Below are positions 44,394 through 52,352 of a stretch of DNA of 54,429 nt, in pieces. Source of the DNA: Bacteroidales bacterium (lineage in GTDB: Bacteria; Bacteroidota; Bacteroidia; Bacteroidales; UBA932); NCBI GenBank assembly GCA_017447815.1, contig JAFSMS010000018.1, forward strand, positions 1 to 54,429, written 5' to 3'. Each line of letters starts with the position of its first letter. The first letter of the stretch is position 1. The notes below the pieces were generated by a model, which saw only the letters and a program-made list of their open reading frames with translations, was not told the DNA's origin and did not search any database. A program made the translations under genes and the position numbers.

Positions 44394-45458
44394 CTAACTT
44401 AGGGGGGAAGTAAAATTAAAAATTCCTGTATTTTTCCCCGAGAACATCTTCTTGTCTGTAGCTTCCGCTTCCAGATAGAGCCCCAACTGCTCGGTGAGCG
44501 CCTCCTTCAAAGGCACCTCCCGCGGGATGTTCAGGCACGAGCGGATCTTGGAGCGTTGCGCATTGACATTGTTTTCGGTCTTGCCCAGCGTACGGCAAAT
44601 CTCCGACAGTTTCTTGTCCTGAAGGATCAACTGGCAAATGCTGATCTGGGTAGGCGTCAGATTGGGAAACGCAGCCAGCAGCCTGTCGCGCGAGCTGTCA
44701 TTCTGGGCTTTCACGGCCAGGACCCCGCCAACAAGATTATCCCGCAGGCGCGCATCCATGCGGTTCAGAAGCTCCCGCGTTCTCTCGGTGCTGGTGGCAC
44801 CCTTCTTGGACAAAAGGACAATCTCCTCGATGTCTTCCAGCGAAAGGCCGGTGACACGGACGAACTCGCGCAGCTCTTTTTTGGCGATGACATTTTCCTC
44901 CACGATTTCCTTGGCGCCCCGCGCAGCCATGGCATCGAAAAAGACCACGCCCGAAAGAATCACGATATAAATCGGGAAGAATGCAGTCACTACCGCAGAA
45001 TCGGCAATAACGACACAGGCAAAATACGTAATGAAGGAAAGAAGACTGAGGATGAGCGGGGTATAGGTGAAAAGCGTCACCAGCAGGATCATGATCAGCA
45101 TCAGGGACAGGAAAGCGTCCTGAAGCACAAGGATGGAAGCGCTTGTGGTGCCCAGGGTGCTCAGGAATAGCATGTGCACGCTGATTTCGACCTGAAGGAT
45201 CAGTGAAAGTGACACGGAAACGTCCTTGACATTCAGATAGCGGAGAACATAAAGGGCCAAAAGGCCCAGGGTAAGGGCCATGCAAGCAACGTCTGCCGAT
45301 ATGACGAAAACGCTCTTGGGCTGATAAAAGAAAGAGGCCACGGTCAACAGCAACGAGAACACGGCTGTGGTCTCGAAAAAAATCAGGCGCTGCCGGCCCA
45401 GTGCCGTATTCTCGCGCATCTGATGATGACGCTTCAAAACGCTGATGGGTGAAGTCAT
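44394..45458 (-). CDS. Membrane-bound LuxR-type helix-turn-helix regulator
   Basis: A 354-residue protein with about six membrane segments (between about 27 and 175), a cytoplasmic helical linker, and a C-terminal LuxR/GerE-like helix-turn-helix at about 265-315 (LTPTQISICQLILQDKKLSEICRTLGKTENNV). Such proteins may sense a membrane signal and regulate without release, but the signal is unknown. It lies directly upstream of fimbrial operon 2 on the same strand, 90 nt from its promoter, so it is a candidate regulator of the pilus. Its start overlaps the thioredoxin-like gene by 4 nt. Confidence 0.8.
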   Translation of the reverse strand: MTSPISVLKRHHQMRENTALGRQRLIFFETTAVFSLLLTVASFFYQPKSVFVISADVACMALTLGLLALYVLRYLNVKDVSVSLSLILQVEISVHMLFLSTLGTTSASILVLQDAFLSLMLIMILLVTLFTYTPLILSLLSFITYFACVVIADSAVVTAFFPIYIVILSGVVFFDAMAARGAKEIVEENVIAKKELREFVRVTGLSLEDIEEIVLLSKKGATSTERTRELLNRMDARLRDNLVGGVLAVKAQNDSSRDRLLAAFPNLTPTQISICQLILQDKKLSEICRTLGKTENNVNAQRSKIRSCLNIPREVPLKEALTEQLGLYLEAEATDKKMFSGKNTGIFNFTSPLS

Positions 45459-45952
45459 GGCTGAAGTTCCTCCAAATCTTGAATCAGATTCTCCAGGCCG
45501 GGGCAGGGATTGTCGTCATAACATCTGACGACAATGCCCCCGGCGTCTGAAATATAGATGCGCGGAATGCGCGAAGTGGCAAAAAGATGATAGACAGACT
45601 CGTCACTCTGGGCGGAAAAAGGGAGCGAAATCGCATGTTCCTTCCACCAGGAACGGATTTCCCCGGCCGATTGGGCACGGGAAACGGCGACAAAACGAAC
45701 CTTGTCACCGAATCTTTCATAGGCCTGCTGCACCAGCGGAATGGTACGCCGGCAATCGCTGCAGCCCGTATGGAAAAAAAGAATCAAGGAAGGGGCACCC
45801 AAAAGCCGGGAAGAGTGCAGGAGGGTGCCGTCGTCCATCGTAACCGCAAAAGCGGGGAGCGGGTCTCCCGGCCGAATTTCGCTGTTTTGCTGTTCCTGAT
45901 GGAGACAAGATGTTAATAAAAAACACAATATTCCACACCAAAACCGCGGCAT
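45455..45952 (-). CDS. Thioredoxin/TlpA-like lipoprotein
   Basis: A 165-residue lipoprotein (lipobox LTSC, C16) with a TlpA/AhpC-type thioredoxin fold: GDPLPAFAVTMDDG, LILFFHTGCSDCRRTIP with C64 and C67, VRFVAVSRAQS, and the cis-proline region ATSRIPRIYISD. It should act in the periplasm on thiols; the CSDC active site suggests a reductase. It is co-transcribed with the membrane regulator (4-nt overlap), which suggests redox sensing as one possible input to that regulator; this is inference. Confidence 0.85.
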   Translation of the reverse strand: MPRFWCGILCFLLTSCLHQEQQNSEIRPGDPLPAFAVTMDDGTLLHSSRLLGAPSLILFFHTGCSDCRRTIPLVQQAYERFGDKVRFVAVSRAQSAGEIRSWWKEHAISLPFSAQSDESVYHLFATSRIPRIYISDAGGIVVRCYDDNPCPGLENLIQDLEELQP

Positions 45953-45969
45953 AGAAGCAATCTCCTATA

Positions 45970-45999
45970 CAAATATAATACAAAATTTTAAAAAGACAA
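45970..45999 (-). promoter_or_regulatory. Promoter of the thioredoxin-like/regulator operon
   Basis: TTG (45999-45997), 19 nt, TATATTTG (45977-45970) on the minus strand match the consensus. Transcription should start about 14 nt before the ATG at 45952. Confidence 0.75.
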
Positions 46000-46030
46000 G
46001 CGTGGTTCAGAATTGTTTTCCATACGGCCA

Positions 46031-46453
46031 CTAAATGTGCCCGCCTCCTTCGGCCTCCAACTGTTTGTCCACTTTGTTCTTTTCGGCCATCAGAAGGTCC
46101 AGGAGCCAGTCTTTCTGCTCGTCCACGAGGCCGAGGTCCCGGCAGGCGCTCTCGTATCGGCCCAGCACGGCTTCCTGGTAGCGGTGGTAGCGCATGGATT
46201 TGAGGATTTCTTCCTCGATGGTGTCGTGCTCAATCTCGTAACTGTCTTTGTAGTATTCCTTGTACACCTTTTCGGAGGTGTAGCGGATACAAAAGTAGAA
46301 CAGCCCGGAGGCCAGGATCACGATGCCCAGGATTCCTACGACAAGGGGCACCCGTTGGATGAGGCCCAACATGCCCAGCACGGAGCCTGCCACAAAGAGC
46401 AGCAGCGCCGCCAGTTCACTTTTGTGGCGTTTAACTATTGAGGAAATCTTCAT
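46031..46453 (-). CDS. Small membrane protein of unknown function, end of the TPR sensor operon
   Basis: A 140-residue protein with two membrane segments (about 14-34 and 38-60) and a charged, helical C-terminal domain rich in Tyr, Glu and Lys (about 65-140). The start at 46453 is chosen because it removes a proline/arginine-rich non-protein-like extension; it overlaps the end of the upstream TPR gene by 23 nt. No family is recognised. Position as the last gene of a kinase/regulator operon suggests a part in the same signalling chain. Confidence 0.7.
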   Translation of the reverse strand: MKISSIVKRHKSELAALLLFVAGSVLGMLGLIQRVPLVVGILGIVILASGLFYFCIRYTSEKVYKEYYKDSYEIEHDTIEEEILKSMRYHRYQEAVLGRYESACRDLGLVDEQKDWLLDLLMAEKNKVDKQLEAEGGGHI

Positions 46454-47771
46454 AATCGGTAAGCACGTTGGTGGTGCGGTTTTGCAGGATTTTGATCTTA
46501 TAGTCGTTCTCGGCCTCGCGGGCGTCCATGGCCTTCTGGAAGGCACGGCGGGCGACTAGGGCCTCGTTGTTCTTGCGGCGCATCTGCTCCAGGTTTTCCC
46601 TGAGCTGCCACTGCTGCAGGAGGATGGCGGCGAAGGCGATGGCAAACATCACCAGGAAGCCCAGGAGGATGGTGAGTTGATTGCGGGCCTTCAGGCGCTG
46701 GGCCTCTTCCCGGAGTTGGGCGTTGTTCATCTCGGCATCCAGGATGGCCAGGTCTTCGTTCTGGACCTTGATATAGATGGAGTCCTTTTCGGTCATGAGG
46801 GCCGACAGGGAGGCATAGGCCCGGTCGAAGGAGCCCATGTCGGCATAGATGCCCTGCCGATGCTCCAACTGCCCGCGGCGGGTGCCCAGGGAATCGGCCT
46901 TGACAAGGGCCTCTTCCAGGAGCCCGCGGGAGCGGTAGTAGAGGATGTCCAGGCCGAGGCGGCTGTCGGCATCGGCCTGCACGCGGTACAAAGGGTCGGC
47001 CACAAGGGCCTCATAGCACTTCCAGAGGGCGGCCTGGTCCCCTTTCACGTAGTAGAGATAACCGCGCGTCATCTGCGCCTTGAGCCGCACCGACGGAAAG
47101 AAACCCGCATATTCCTCGGCCTTGAGGCAGAAGTCCTCGGCCCGGGGGAAATCGCCCTGTTTCACGCATTCCTGCGCCAGGAGGATGTACATGTTGGGGA
47201 GGTCTTGCTCGGAACGGGCCTCGCGGCAGTATTTCACCGCCTTTTCCAGGTTCTGGATGGCCAGGAAGGAATTGTCACGGTAACTTTGGATAAGGCCGAC
47301 GATGCGGTAAGAGTACATGAGTCCCAGGGACTTTTTTTCCTGAAGGGCCAGGCGCTCCAGGGCACGGGCCTCCAGCATGGCGTCCGACGACCGGCCGATA
47401 TGTACCAGGTACTCGCAGTACTCGTGCAGGAAGGGGAAATAGAATTCCCGGAGGTCTTTCCGGCCGTCCAGGAGCACTTTCACTTCGGCGGCCACCTCGT
47501 CCATGCGCTCATACTCTCCCCGGGCGAAGCGGACGGGCATTTCCAGCGACAGGGCCAGGCACTTGTAGCGGAAGTTTCCCTGCGCCTGCCCGGCGGCGTA
47601 GAGCGAATCGGCCAGGGCGAGGTTGGCGGGATTGAACTGCTGCATGCGGCCGTAGGCGTAGCGGAGGAAGGTGTCCTGATCGACGCGGAGGCGGTTCACA
47701 ATCTGCGCCCCGGCGCCCCGACAGACAAGGAGCGCCGTCACAAGCAGGAGCAGCCGTCTCATTCCACGCAT
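46431..47771 (-). CDS. TPR-type membrane sensor protein lacking a kinase domain
   Basis: A 446-residue protein with a signal peptide (an ATG at 47762 would also serve), a periplasmic part made of helical TPR-like repeats (about 30-330, for example CLALSLEMPVRFARGEYERM and YILLAQECVKQGDFPRAEDF), one membrane segment (about 365-387), and a cytoplasmic coiled coil of about 55 residues (LRENLEQMRRKNNEALVARR). The architecture copies the sensor half of the kinase encoded two genes upstream, but it stops where the kinase would begin. It may pair with that kinase or with the response regulator, whose stop codon it directly abuts. Confidence 0.75.
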   Translation of the reverse strand: MRGMRRLLLLVTALLVCRGAGAQIVNRLRVDQDTFLRYAYGRMQQFNPANLALADSLYAAGQAQGNFRYKCLALSLEMPVRFARGEYERMDEVAAEVKVLLDGRKDLREFYFPFLHEYCEYLVHIGRSSDAMLEARALERLALQEKKSLGLMYSYRIVGLIQSYRDNSFLAIQNLEKAVKYCREARSEQDLPNMYILLAQECVKQGDFPRAEDFCLKAEEYAGFFPSVRLKAQMTRGYLYYVKGDQAALWKCYEALVADPLYRVQADADSRLGLDILYYRSRGLLEEALVKADSLGTRRGQLEHRQGIYADMGSFDRAYASLSALMTEKDSIYIKVQNEDLAILDAEMNNAQLREEAQRLKARNQLTILLGFLVMFAIAFAAILLQQWQLRENLEQMRRKNNEALVARRAFQKAMDAREAENDYKIKILQNRTTNVLTDYEDFLNS

Positions 47772-48191
47772 TTACCGGGCCTTGCTTTGGACGATCTGCA
47801 TCTGCGTCACCACGCAGGAGAGCAGTTTTTCCATGATGATGGGCTTCATGATGAAGTCGTTGGCCCCCACATTGAAACCCTTTACGATGTCCTCATTGGA
47901 GTTGAGGGCGCTCAGAATCACAATCTGGATGTCGGCGCTGGCAGGGTCGGCCCTCAAGCGCCGGATTACCTCGAACCCGTCGATGCCGGGCATCATCAGG
48001 TCCAGGAGAATCAGGTCCGGTTTCTTCGCCACAACGGCATCCAGGGCCTGCTGGCCGTTGGCCGCCGTTCGCATCTGGAAATTGAAGCGGGAAAGCATCT
48101 TCTGCACCAGCAGGAGGTTCAGCGGAATGTCGTCCACAGCCAATACGTTGTATTGGGAATAGTCGTGGTCTTGGGCGTAGAAGGGTGTCAT
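47772..48191 (-). CDS. Stand-alone response regulator receiver protein
   Basis: A 139-residue single receiver domain with no output domain. Acid pocket D20/D21, phosphoacceptor D64 in LLDLMMPG, S94 and K116 in FIMKP are all present. It starts 1 nt after the kinase stop, so the two are a cognate pair. Without a DNA-binding domain it must act by protein contact, as in CheY-like or phosphorelay proteins. Confidence 0.92.
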   Translation of the reverse strand: MTPFYAQDHDYSQYNVLAVDDIPLNLLLVQKMLSRFNFQMRTAANGQQALDAVVAKKPDLILLDLMMPGIDGFEVIRRLRADPASADIQIVILSALNSNEDIVKGFNVGANDFIMKPIIMEKLLSCVVTQMQIVQSKAR

Positions 48192-48192
48192 T

Positions 48193-50133
48193 TTATGCGG
48201 TTTTAGGAGGTTCGACAGGAATTTGGAAAATGAAGCGGGAGCCGCCTTCGGTGTAGGAGGTGTCCAGGAACACCTTGGCGCCCATGCGGCCGGCGATGTC
48301 GCGGCAGATACTCAGGCCCAGGCCCGTGCCCTGCACGAATTCGTTCAGTTTGGTGAAACGCTCGAAGATTTTCTCGGCATCTTCGGGCGGAATGCCGGGA
48401 CCGGTGTCGGTGACGGCATAGGTGACGTAGCCGGGGCTCCGGGTGAGCGAGCCGGTGACTTTGATTTCGCCTTTCTCGGTATGCTTGCAGGCGTTAGTGA
48501 TGAGGTTGATCAGGATTTGCTGCACGCGGCGGGGGTCGGTGGTGAAGCGGAAGGGCGCCGCGTCCTCCGGGGCGTAGTACAGTTTGACGCCGGGCTGCAG
48601 GCGGTGCTCGGAACTGGTGATGGCCGCCTGGGCCATGTAGTGCATCTCCCCTTCCTCATAGGTGATGCGGTAATTGCCGCTGTCCATGGCCGATGCATTG
48701 AGGATGTCGTCCAGGAGCATGGTGAGCATCTTGGTATTGTTCACGATATGCTGCGAGAACTCCTCCTTCTCGGCCGGCTCCAGCGTGCCGTCCGGCAGGG
48801 AGAGCAACTGCGAGAAACCCACGATGGCGTTCAGGGGCGTGCGCACCTCGTGGCTCATGTTCTGGACGAAACGGGTTTTGGCGGCGTCGGCCAGCCGTAC
48901 TTTTTCGTTGGCTTCTTCCAGTTCGACGATGTGCTTTTTGTCCCGGGCGCGCTTTTTCTTAAGATACCGGATGTTGCTCCAGAGGAAAATGGCGACGACG
49001 GCCAGCAGGATGACCAGCAAAATCAGAAGCAGTCGGGTGATGCGGGAAATCTGGCTTTCCTTGGTGGCGAGGTCGGCGCTGAGGGCGGCCTTACCCATGC
49101 TCACGTCCAGTTCCGACAGGCGGCTCTGGTTGGTCTGGGAAAGCATCCTTTCCATGCGGGTCACAATCCCTTTCTCCACCTCGAAGGCGAAGGCTTCGAA
49201 GCCCCGGCGCTCGCACAGGTTGGCAATCACTTTGATTTCCCGGAAGGCGGGAAGGGCCATCACGTCGTCGAGCCGGCCCGTGATGGAGCCGTCCAGCACG
49301 GCATCGATGAGCGAGAAAAAGGACGGACCATAATTGCGCACCTGGTGGAAACGATTGTCGGCCAGGCAATTGTCACGCAGCTCACGGTAATAGGTGTCCT
49401 GCCCGTCCAGGGCGGCCAGGCGGGCTTGGTAGTACCACACGCGCACCGAATCTAGATGCGTGGCGGCATAGCGAGCGGCCAGATCCACGTTCACGTGCAC
49501 GGAATCGGCGCCAATGGGATAGACATCGGCCAGGTCGCAGTACAGGCGGGTGGGCGACTGGCGGCGGACGGTGGGATCTTCGGTGCTCTGCCAGGTTTTG
49601 AGGGCCCTGATAAGGTAGGGCTTGGCGCTCACATAGTCTCCGCCGACGATGTACAGCGAGGCCAGGTACTTGTCGGCCGTCCAGAGGCCGAAGGCGTTGT
49701 CTTCCAGGAGGGCTTGCTGCTGCATTTCCTTCACCAGGGAAAGGGCGCGCTCCCGCTGGTGGTTGTTGTAATAATAACTCTGGGCCAGTTGGTAGGCAAA
49801 ATAGAAGTACTGCGGATAACCGTTTTCCCGGGCAGCCTGCTTGAGGGTTTCGAAGGCCTGGTCCACCTTCTGGTCGTTCTCCGGCGTGGAAGGAGACTTG
49901 GCGATATGCTTCAGGGCATTCACGTAGTACAGCGTCTCCGCTTTCTTGTCTCCCGCCTCCCGGGCCGATTGCAGAAGCAATTCATTGACAGGCTCGAAGC
50001 CTTGTTTGCCCACCAGCGCTTCCGACTGCTCGAAATATTGGAAGCAGCGGTCGTCAATCTCATACGGATTGTCCTGCGCCCGGAGAGAGAAGGCGCATAG
50101 CAGAAGAAAAACAGTAACAAGACAGTGTTTCAT
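48193..50133 (-). CDS. TPR-sensor histidine kinase
   Basis: A 646-residue membrane kinase: signal peptide (ending LRAQ), periplasmic TPR-like helical sensor (about 25-370), one membrane segment (about 371-393), coiled-coil linker, HisKA with H428 in NMSHEVRTPLNA, and HATPase_c with the N box LITNACKHTEKG, G1 DTGPGIPP, F box KIFERF and G2 GTGLGLSI. It should phosphorylate the receiver encoded next. The ligand of the TPR part is unknown. The -7 element ends only 4 nt before the ATG, so the transcript may be leaderless. Confidence 0.93.
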   Translation of the reverse strand: MKHCLVTVFLLLCAFSLRAQDNPYEIDDRCFQYFEQSEALVGKQGFEPVNELLLQSAREAGDKKAETLYYVNALKHIAKSPSTPENDQKVDQAFETLKQAARENGYPQYFYFAYQLAQSYYYNNHQRERALSLVKEMQQQALLEDNAFGLWTADKYLASLYIVGGDYVSAKPYLIRALKTWQSTEDPTVRRQSPTRLYCDLADVYPIGADSVHVNVDLAARYAATHLDSVRVWYYQARLAALDGQDTYYRELRDNCLADNRFHQVRNYGPSFFSLIDAVLDGSITGRLDDVMALPAFREIKVIANLCERRGFEAFAFEVEKGIVTRMERMLSQTNQSRLSELDVSMGKAALSADLATKESQISRITRLLLILLVILLAVVAIFLWSNIRYLKKKRARDKKHIVELEEANEKVRLADAAKTRFVQNMSHEVRTPLNAIVGFSQLLSLPDGTLEPAEKEEFSQHIVNNTKMLTMLLDDILNASAMDSGNYRITYEEGEMHYMAQAAITSSEHRLQPGVKLYYAPEDAAPFRFTTDPRRVQQILINLITNACKHTEKGEIKVTGSLTRSPGYVTYAVTDTGPGIPPEDAEKIFERFTKLNEFVQGTGLGLSICRDIAGRMGAKVFLDTSYTEGGSRFIFQIPVEPPKTA

Positions 50134-50137
50134 ATTC

Positions 50138-50145
50138 CAAATATA
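50138..50145 (-). promoter_or_regulatory. -7 element of the sensor kinase operon
   Basis: TATATTTG on the minus strand, 4 nt from the ATG at 50133. A TTTG lies 23 nt upstream, wider than the usual 19-21. If correct, transcription begins at or next to the start codon. Confidence 0.55.
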
Positions 50146-50288
50146 AGAAAAATTTCGGACAATCTACACAAAGCGGGGAGTGAGGGTGGGTTTATCGGCC
50201 GATGATGGCCGTGGGAGCGTCTTGTGGCGGGTGTTTGTGGCTGATGGAGGCTTGCCGGCCGGGGAAGGCTTGCTGCCGGTACCGAGGC

Positions 50289-50453
50289 GGGGCATGGTTG
50301 TGAGGGCTACTGGCTGATGGAGGCTTGCTGCTGGTACGGTGGCGGGGCATGGTTGTGAGGGCTACTGGCTGATGGAGGCTTGCTGCTGGTACGGTGGCGG
50401 GGCATGGTTGTGAGGGCTACTGGCTGATGGAGGCTTGCTGCTTGCACCGAGGG
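50289..50453. repeat. 55-bp tandem repeat, three units
   Basis: The unit beginning GGGGCATGGTTGTGAGGGCT occurs at 50289, 50344 and 50399, exactly 55 bp apart. The first two copies are nearly identical and the third diverges at its end, where it runs into palindromic copy B. A degenerate partial unit lies at 50238-50288. It is contiguous without spacers, so it is not a CRISPR array. Confidence 0.9.
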
Positions 50454-50560
50454 TGGCTGGTATCTCGCTGATACTCAGCGTGTTGCGTGTAATCCTCTGC
50501 GCAAAAAGCGCAGAGGATTGTGCGTAAGTGATTGGTTCACAATTGGTTGCCAGCCACCCT
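50450..50560. repeat. Nested palindromic repeat, copy B (111 bp)
   Basis: Perfect 11-bp outer inverted repeat AGGGTGGCTGG (50450-50460) / CCAGCCACCCT (50550-50560). The inner palindrome AATCCTCTGCGC (491-502 of 50xxx) / GCGCAGAGGATT (508-519) surrounds AAAAA. Same family as copies at 2211-2318 and 50658-50770. Confidence 0.88.
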
Positions 50561-50657
50561 TGTGGGCGCAAGGGCCGAAAGAAGGCATCGGCCGATGAAG
50601 CCCGTGGTTGCGTCTTGTAGGGGGCGTTTGTGGCCAAAAACGTTTGCTGCTGGTACC

Positions 50658-50770
50658 AAGGGTGGCAGGTATCTCGCTGATAATCAACGTGTTGCGTGTA
50701 ATCCTCTGCGCTTTTTGCGCAGAGGATTGTGCGTAAGTTATTGGTTCACAATGGGTTGCCAGCCACCCTT
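50658..50770. repeat. Nested palindromic repeat, copy C (113 bp)
   Basis: Outer arms AAGGGTGGCAGG (50658-50669) / CCAGCCACCCTT (50759-50770), one mismatch; the inner palindrome AATCCTCTGCGC / GCGCAGAGGATT surrounds TTTTT, the loop being inverted relative to copy B. About 90% alike to copy B by eye. Confidence 0.88.
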
Positions 50771-50799
50771 GCGGGCGCAAGGGCCGGAGGAGGGCACCG

Positions 50800-50905
50800 G
50801 CCGATGACGCCTCGACAAGCGAATGGGCCTTGCAGGGACCTGAGAGGCCGATTGTGCAACCGAGACGGCAACTAAAACTGCCCTTTGGCCTAAAACGTTG
50901 CCGCC
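50800..50905 (+). repeat. Direct repeat left of the rpn locus (DR1)
   Basis: A 106-bp segment beginning GCCGATGACGCCTCGACAAG and ending GTTGCCGCC, with a same-orientation copy at 52847-52953 on the other side of the rpn genes. The two are similar along their whole length with scattered differences. Confidence 0.8.
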
Positions 50906-51055
50906 GTGACGCCAATGCCAACGTTGTGACGCCAACGATGCCGGCGTAGCAGCAAAACTTTTGTCAATCGTAAAAAACATTTCGGAAAGTATTTACGTTT
51001 TGAACGATTTGTCCGGATTTTTTTGTATATTATTGCAGCCATAAACATTTGAGTT

Positions 51056-52012
51056 ATGGCAAGATATGCAAACATTCTGAACGATGACGCCTGGAAGGTG
51101 GTCATCTTCACCCCGGGGAACGAAAAACTCATGTCCCGGATGCTGGAAGTGCTGCTGCCCGGCAGGCGCATCTCCCACCTGGAATTCCGCCCCACCGAGC
51201 AGCACGGTTTGGCGGTTTCCGATAAAATCAGTAATTTTGATGCGGTATGTACCTCAGACACCGGTGAGATGTTCATCGTGGAGATGCAGGGCCTGCAGCA
51301 GGACAGTTACGCCGACCGGATGCTGTGCTACGCCTCCTTCCCCATCCGGATGCAACTGGAGCAGAAACTCAGGGACGTCCACGAGGGGAAAGCCAAGCCG
51401 ATGGACTACGGTCTGCTGCCGATTTATGTGGTGAGTTTCGTGAACTTCGCCATCGGCCATGAGCATGCAGACGTGCTGGAAGAGGGTTTGGTGAGCCGCT
51501 ACTGTATCTGCTCCCCCAGAACGGGAGAAGTGATGACGGAGTCGCTGCAGTTCGTGTATCTGGAGCTGGGTCGTTTGGATGCGAAACTCGGCGAACAAGC
51601 CAAATGCAAAAGCACGCTGGAACAGCTGGCCTATAGTTTGAAGTACATGAAAGAACTCGCAGAGTGCCCGCGGGAGTTTACGGACGATTTGTTCCCGCTC
51701 CTTTTCAAGGCCAGCGAGTACGCAGAGATGGATGTAAGCAAACAAATGCAAGTCACACAGATCATGAGAACCGAACTGGACCGCATTGCGGAAAACAACT
51801 TCGCCCGGAAACAGGGCCTGGCCGAGGGCCTAGCCCGTGGCGAGGCCAAAGGAAGGGCCGAAGGGAGGGCCGAAGGAAGGGCCGAAGGGCTGGAACAGGC
51901 ACGGGCCGAGATGGTGCGCGAGATGTCTGCTGCCGGATTGTCTATGGAGCAGATGGTTCGTATTTCGCACCTGTCACAGGAGAAAGTACGGGCAATCTTA
52001 GACAAGAGCTGA
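51056..52012 (+). CDS. Rpn family recombination-promoting nuclease / putative transposase
   Basis: A 318-residue protein with a PD-(D/E)XK nuclease core of the Rpn/YhgA-like type: ILNDDAWKVVIF, D62 in SNFDAV, and E76-x-Q78 in FIVEMQGLQQDSYADRM. Family knowledge: Rpn proteins are DNA endonucleases that promote RecA-independent recombination and, in enterobacteria, act in phage defence. The middle is helical (LKYMKELAECPREFTDDLF). From M225 (MDVSKQMQV) follows the C-terminal part with GRAEGRAEG repeats and a final helix (MSAAGLSMEQMVRISHL). That part is duplicated twice downstream as free ORFs. All catalytic residues are present, so the protein should be active. Confidence 0.9.
   Translation: MARYANILNDDAWKVVIFTPGNEKLMSRMLEVLLPGRRISHLEFRPTEQHGLAVSDKISNFDAVCTSDTGEMFIVEMQGLQQDSYADRMLCYASFPIRMQLEQKLRDVHEGKAKPMDYGLLPIYVVSFVNFAIGHEHADVLEEGLVSRYCICSPRTGEVMTESLQFVYLELGRLDAKLGEQAKCKSTLEQLAYSLKYMKELAECPREFTDDLFPLLFKASEYAEMDVSKQMQVTQIMRTELDRIAENNFARKQGLAEGLARGEAKGRAEGRAEGRAEGLEQARAEMVREMSAAGLSMEQMVRISHLSQEKVRAILDKS
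51728..52012 (+). CDS. Candidate internal small protein (RpnS-like) within rpn
   Basis: An in-frame ATG at codon 225 of rpn would produce the last 94 residues alone. The detached copies downstream begin at exactly this ATG (MDVSKQMQV), which argues that it is a true start. In enterobacterial Rpn genes a C-terminal small protein (RpnS) is made from an internal start and inhibits the full-length nuclease. Whether this holds in Bacteroidales is inference. Confidence 0.45.
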   Translation: MDVSKQMQVTQIMRTELDRIAENNFARKQGLAEGLARGEAKGRAEGRAEGRAEGLEQARAEMVREMSAAGLSMEQMVRISHLSQEKVRAILDKS

Positions 52013-52053
52013 ATATGGGTATTTAGTGCCTGCGGGAGTATACGGATGCAGGG

Positions 52054-52302
52054 ATGGATGTAAGCAAACAAATGCAAGTCACACAGATCATGAGAACCGA
52101 ACTGGACCGCATTGCGGAAAACAACTTCGCCCGGAAACAGGGCCTGGCCGAGGGCCTGGCCCGTGGCGAGGCCAAAGGAAGGGCCGAAGGGAGGGCCGAG
52201 GAAAAGCGGCAGACTGCCAAGAGCCTTAAGGAGTTGGGGGTTGATTTGTCCATTATCCAGCAGGCCACAGGACTCAGTGCCGAAGACATTCAGGCGCTAT
52301 AA
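52054..52302 (+). CDS. Detached Rpn C-terminal cassette 1 with alternative tail (82 aa)
   Basis: An 82-residue ORF starting 41 nt after rpn. Its first about 150 bases differ from the corresponding part of rpn (from 51728) at about one position, so the copy is very recent or kept identical by conversion. After the GRAEGRAE repeat it switches to a different end, EKRQTAKSLKELGVDLSIIQQATGLSAEDIQAL in two parts, a tail known from other Rpn proteins. It begins with the same MDVSKQMQV start. Upstream, CLREYTDAG is fused to the start, lacking 14 residues of the rpn linker, and is cut off by a stop. It may be an inhibitor of Rpn or a donor for tail exchange. Confidence 0.7.
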   Translation: MDVSKQMQVTQIMRTELDRIAENNFARKQGLAEGLARGEAKGRAEGRAEEKRQTAKSLKELGVDLSIIQQATGLSAEDIQAL

Positions 52303-52352
52303 AGAATTGTCGCTTGTTGCATCTTTGCCCTCAGGAGTTCACGGATGCAGGG

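Larger units (their letters stand above)
50146..51055. other. Gene-free zone of nested repeats upstream of rpn
   Basis: No gene is supported here. The stretch is a higher-order repeat: a block starting GGCCGATGA with GCGTCTTGT and GTTTGTGGC occurs at about 50196 and again at about 50588, and its first bases recur at 50798; each block leads through TTGCTGCTGGTACC into a palindromic element or a 55-bp tandem array. Copies B and C of the palindromic element are 208 bp apart. Short GTGACGCCAA repeats occur at 50906-50935. A T-rich segment near 51015-51045 (TATTATTG at about 51033) could be the rpn promoter, but spacing is poor. Confidence 0.75.

Noticed and set aside
46677-48206. Plus-strand ORF of 509 codons opposite the TPR protein and response regulator
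   Set aside because: Antisense shadow of two genes with clear motifs; rich in His/Gly/Val as such shadows are.
50289-50453. CRISPR-like array
   Set aside because: The 55-bp units follow each other without unique spacers and there are no cas genes, so it is a plain tandem repeat.
50362-50980. Several minus-strand ORFs of 80-150 codons in the repeat zone
   Set aside because: They consist of translated repeats (the same peptide pieces recur with each repeat copy) and lack start signals.
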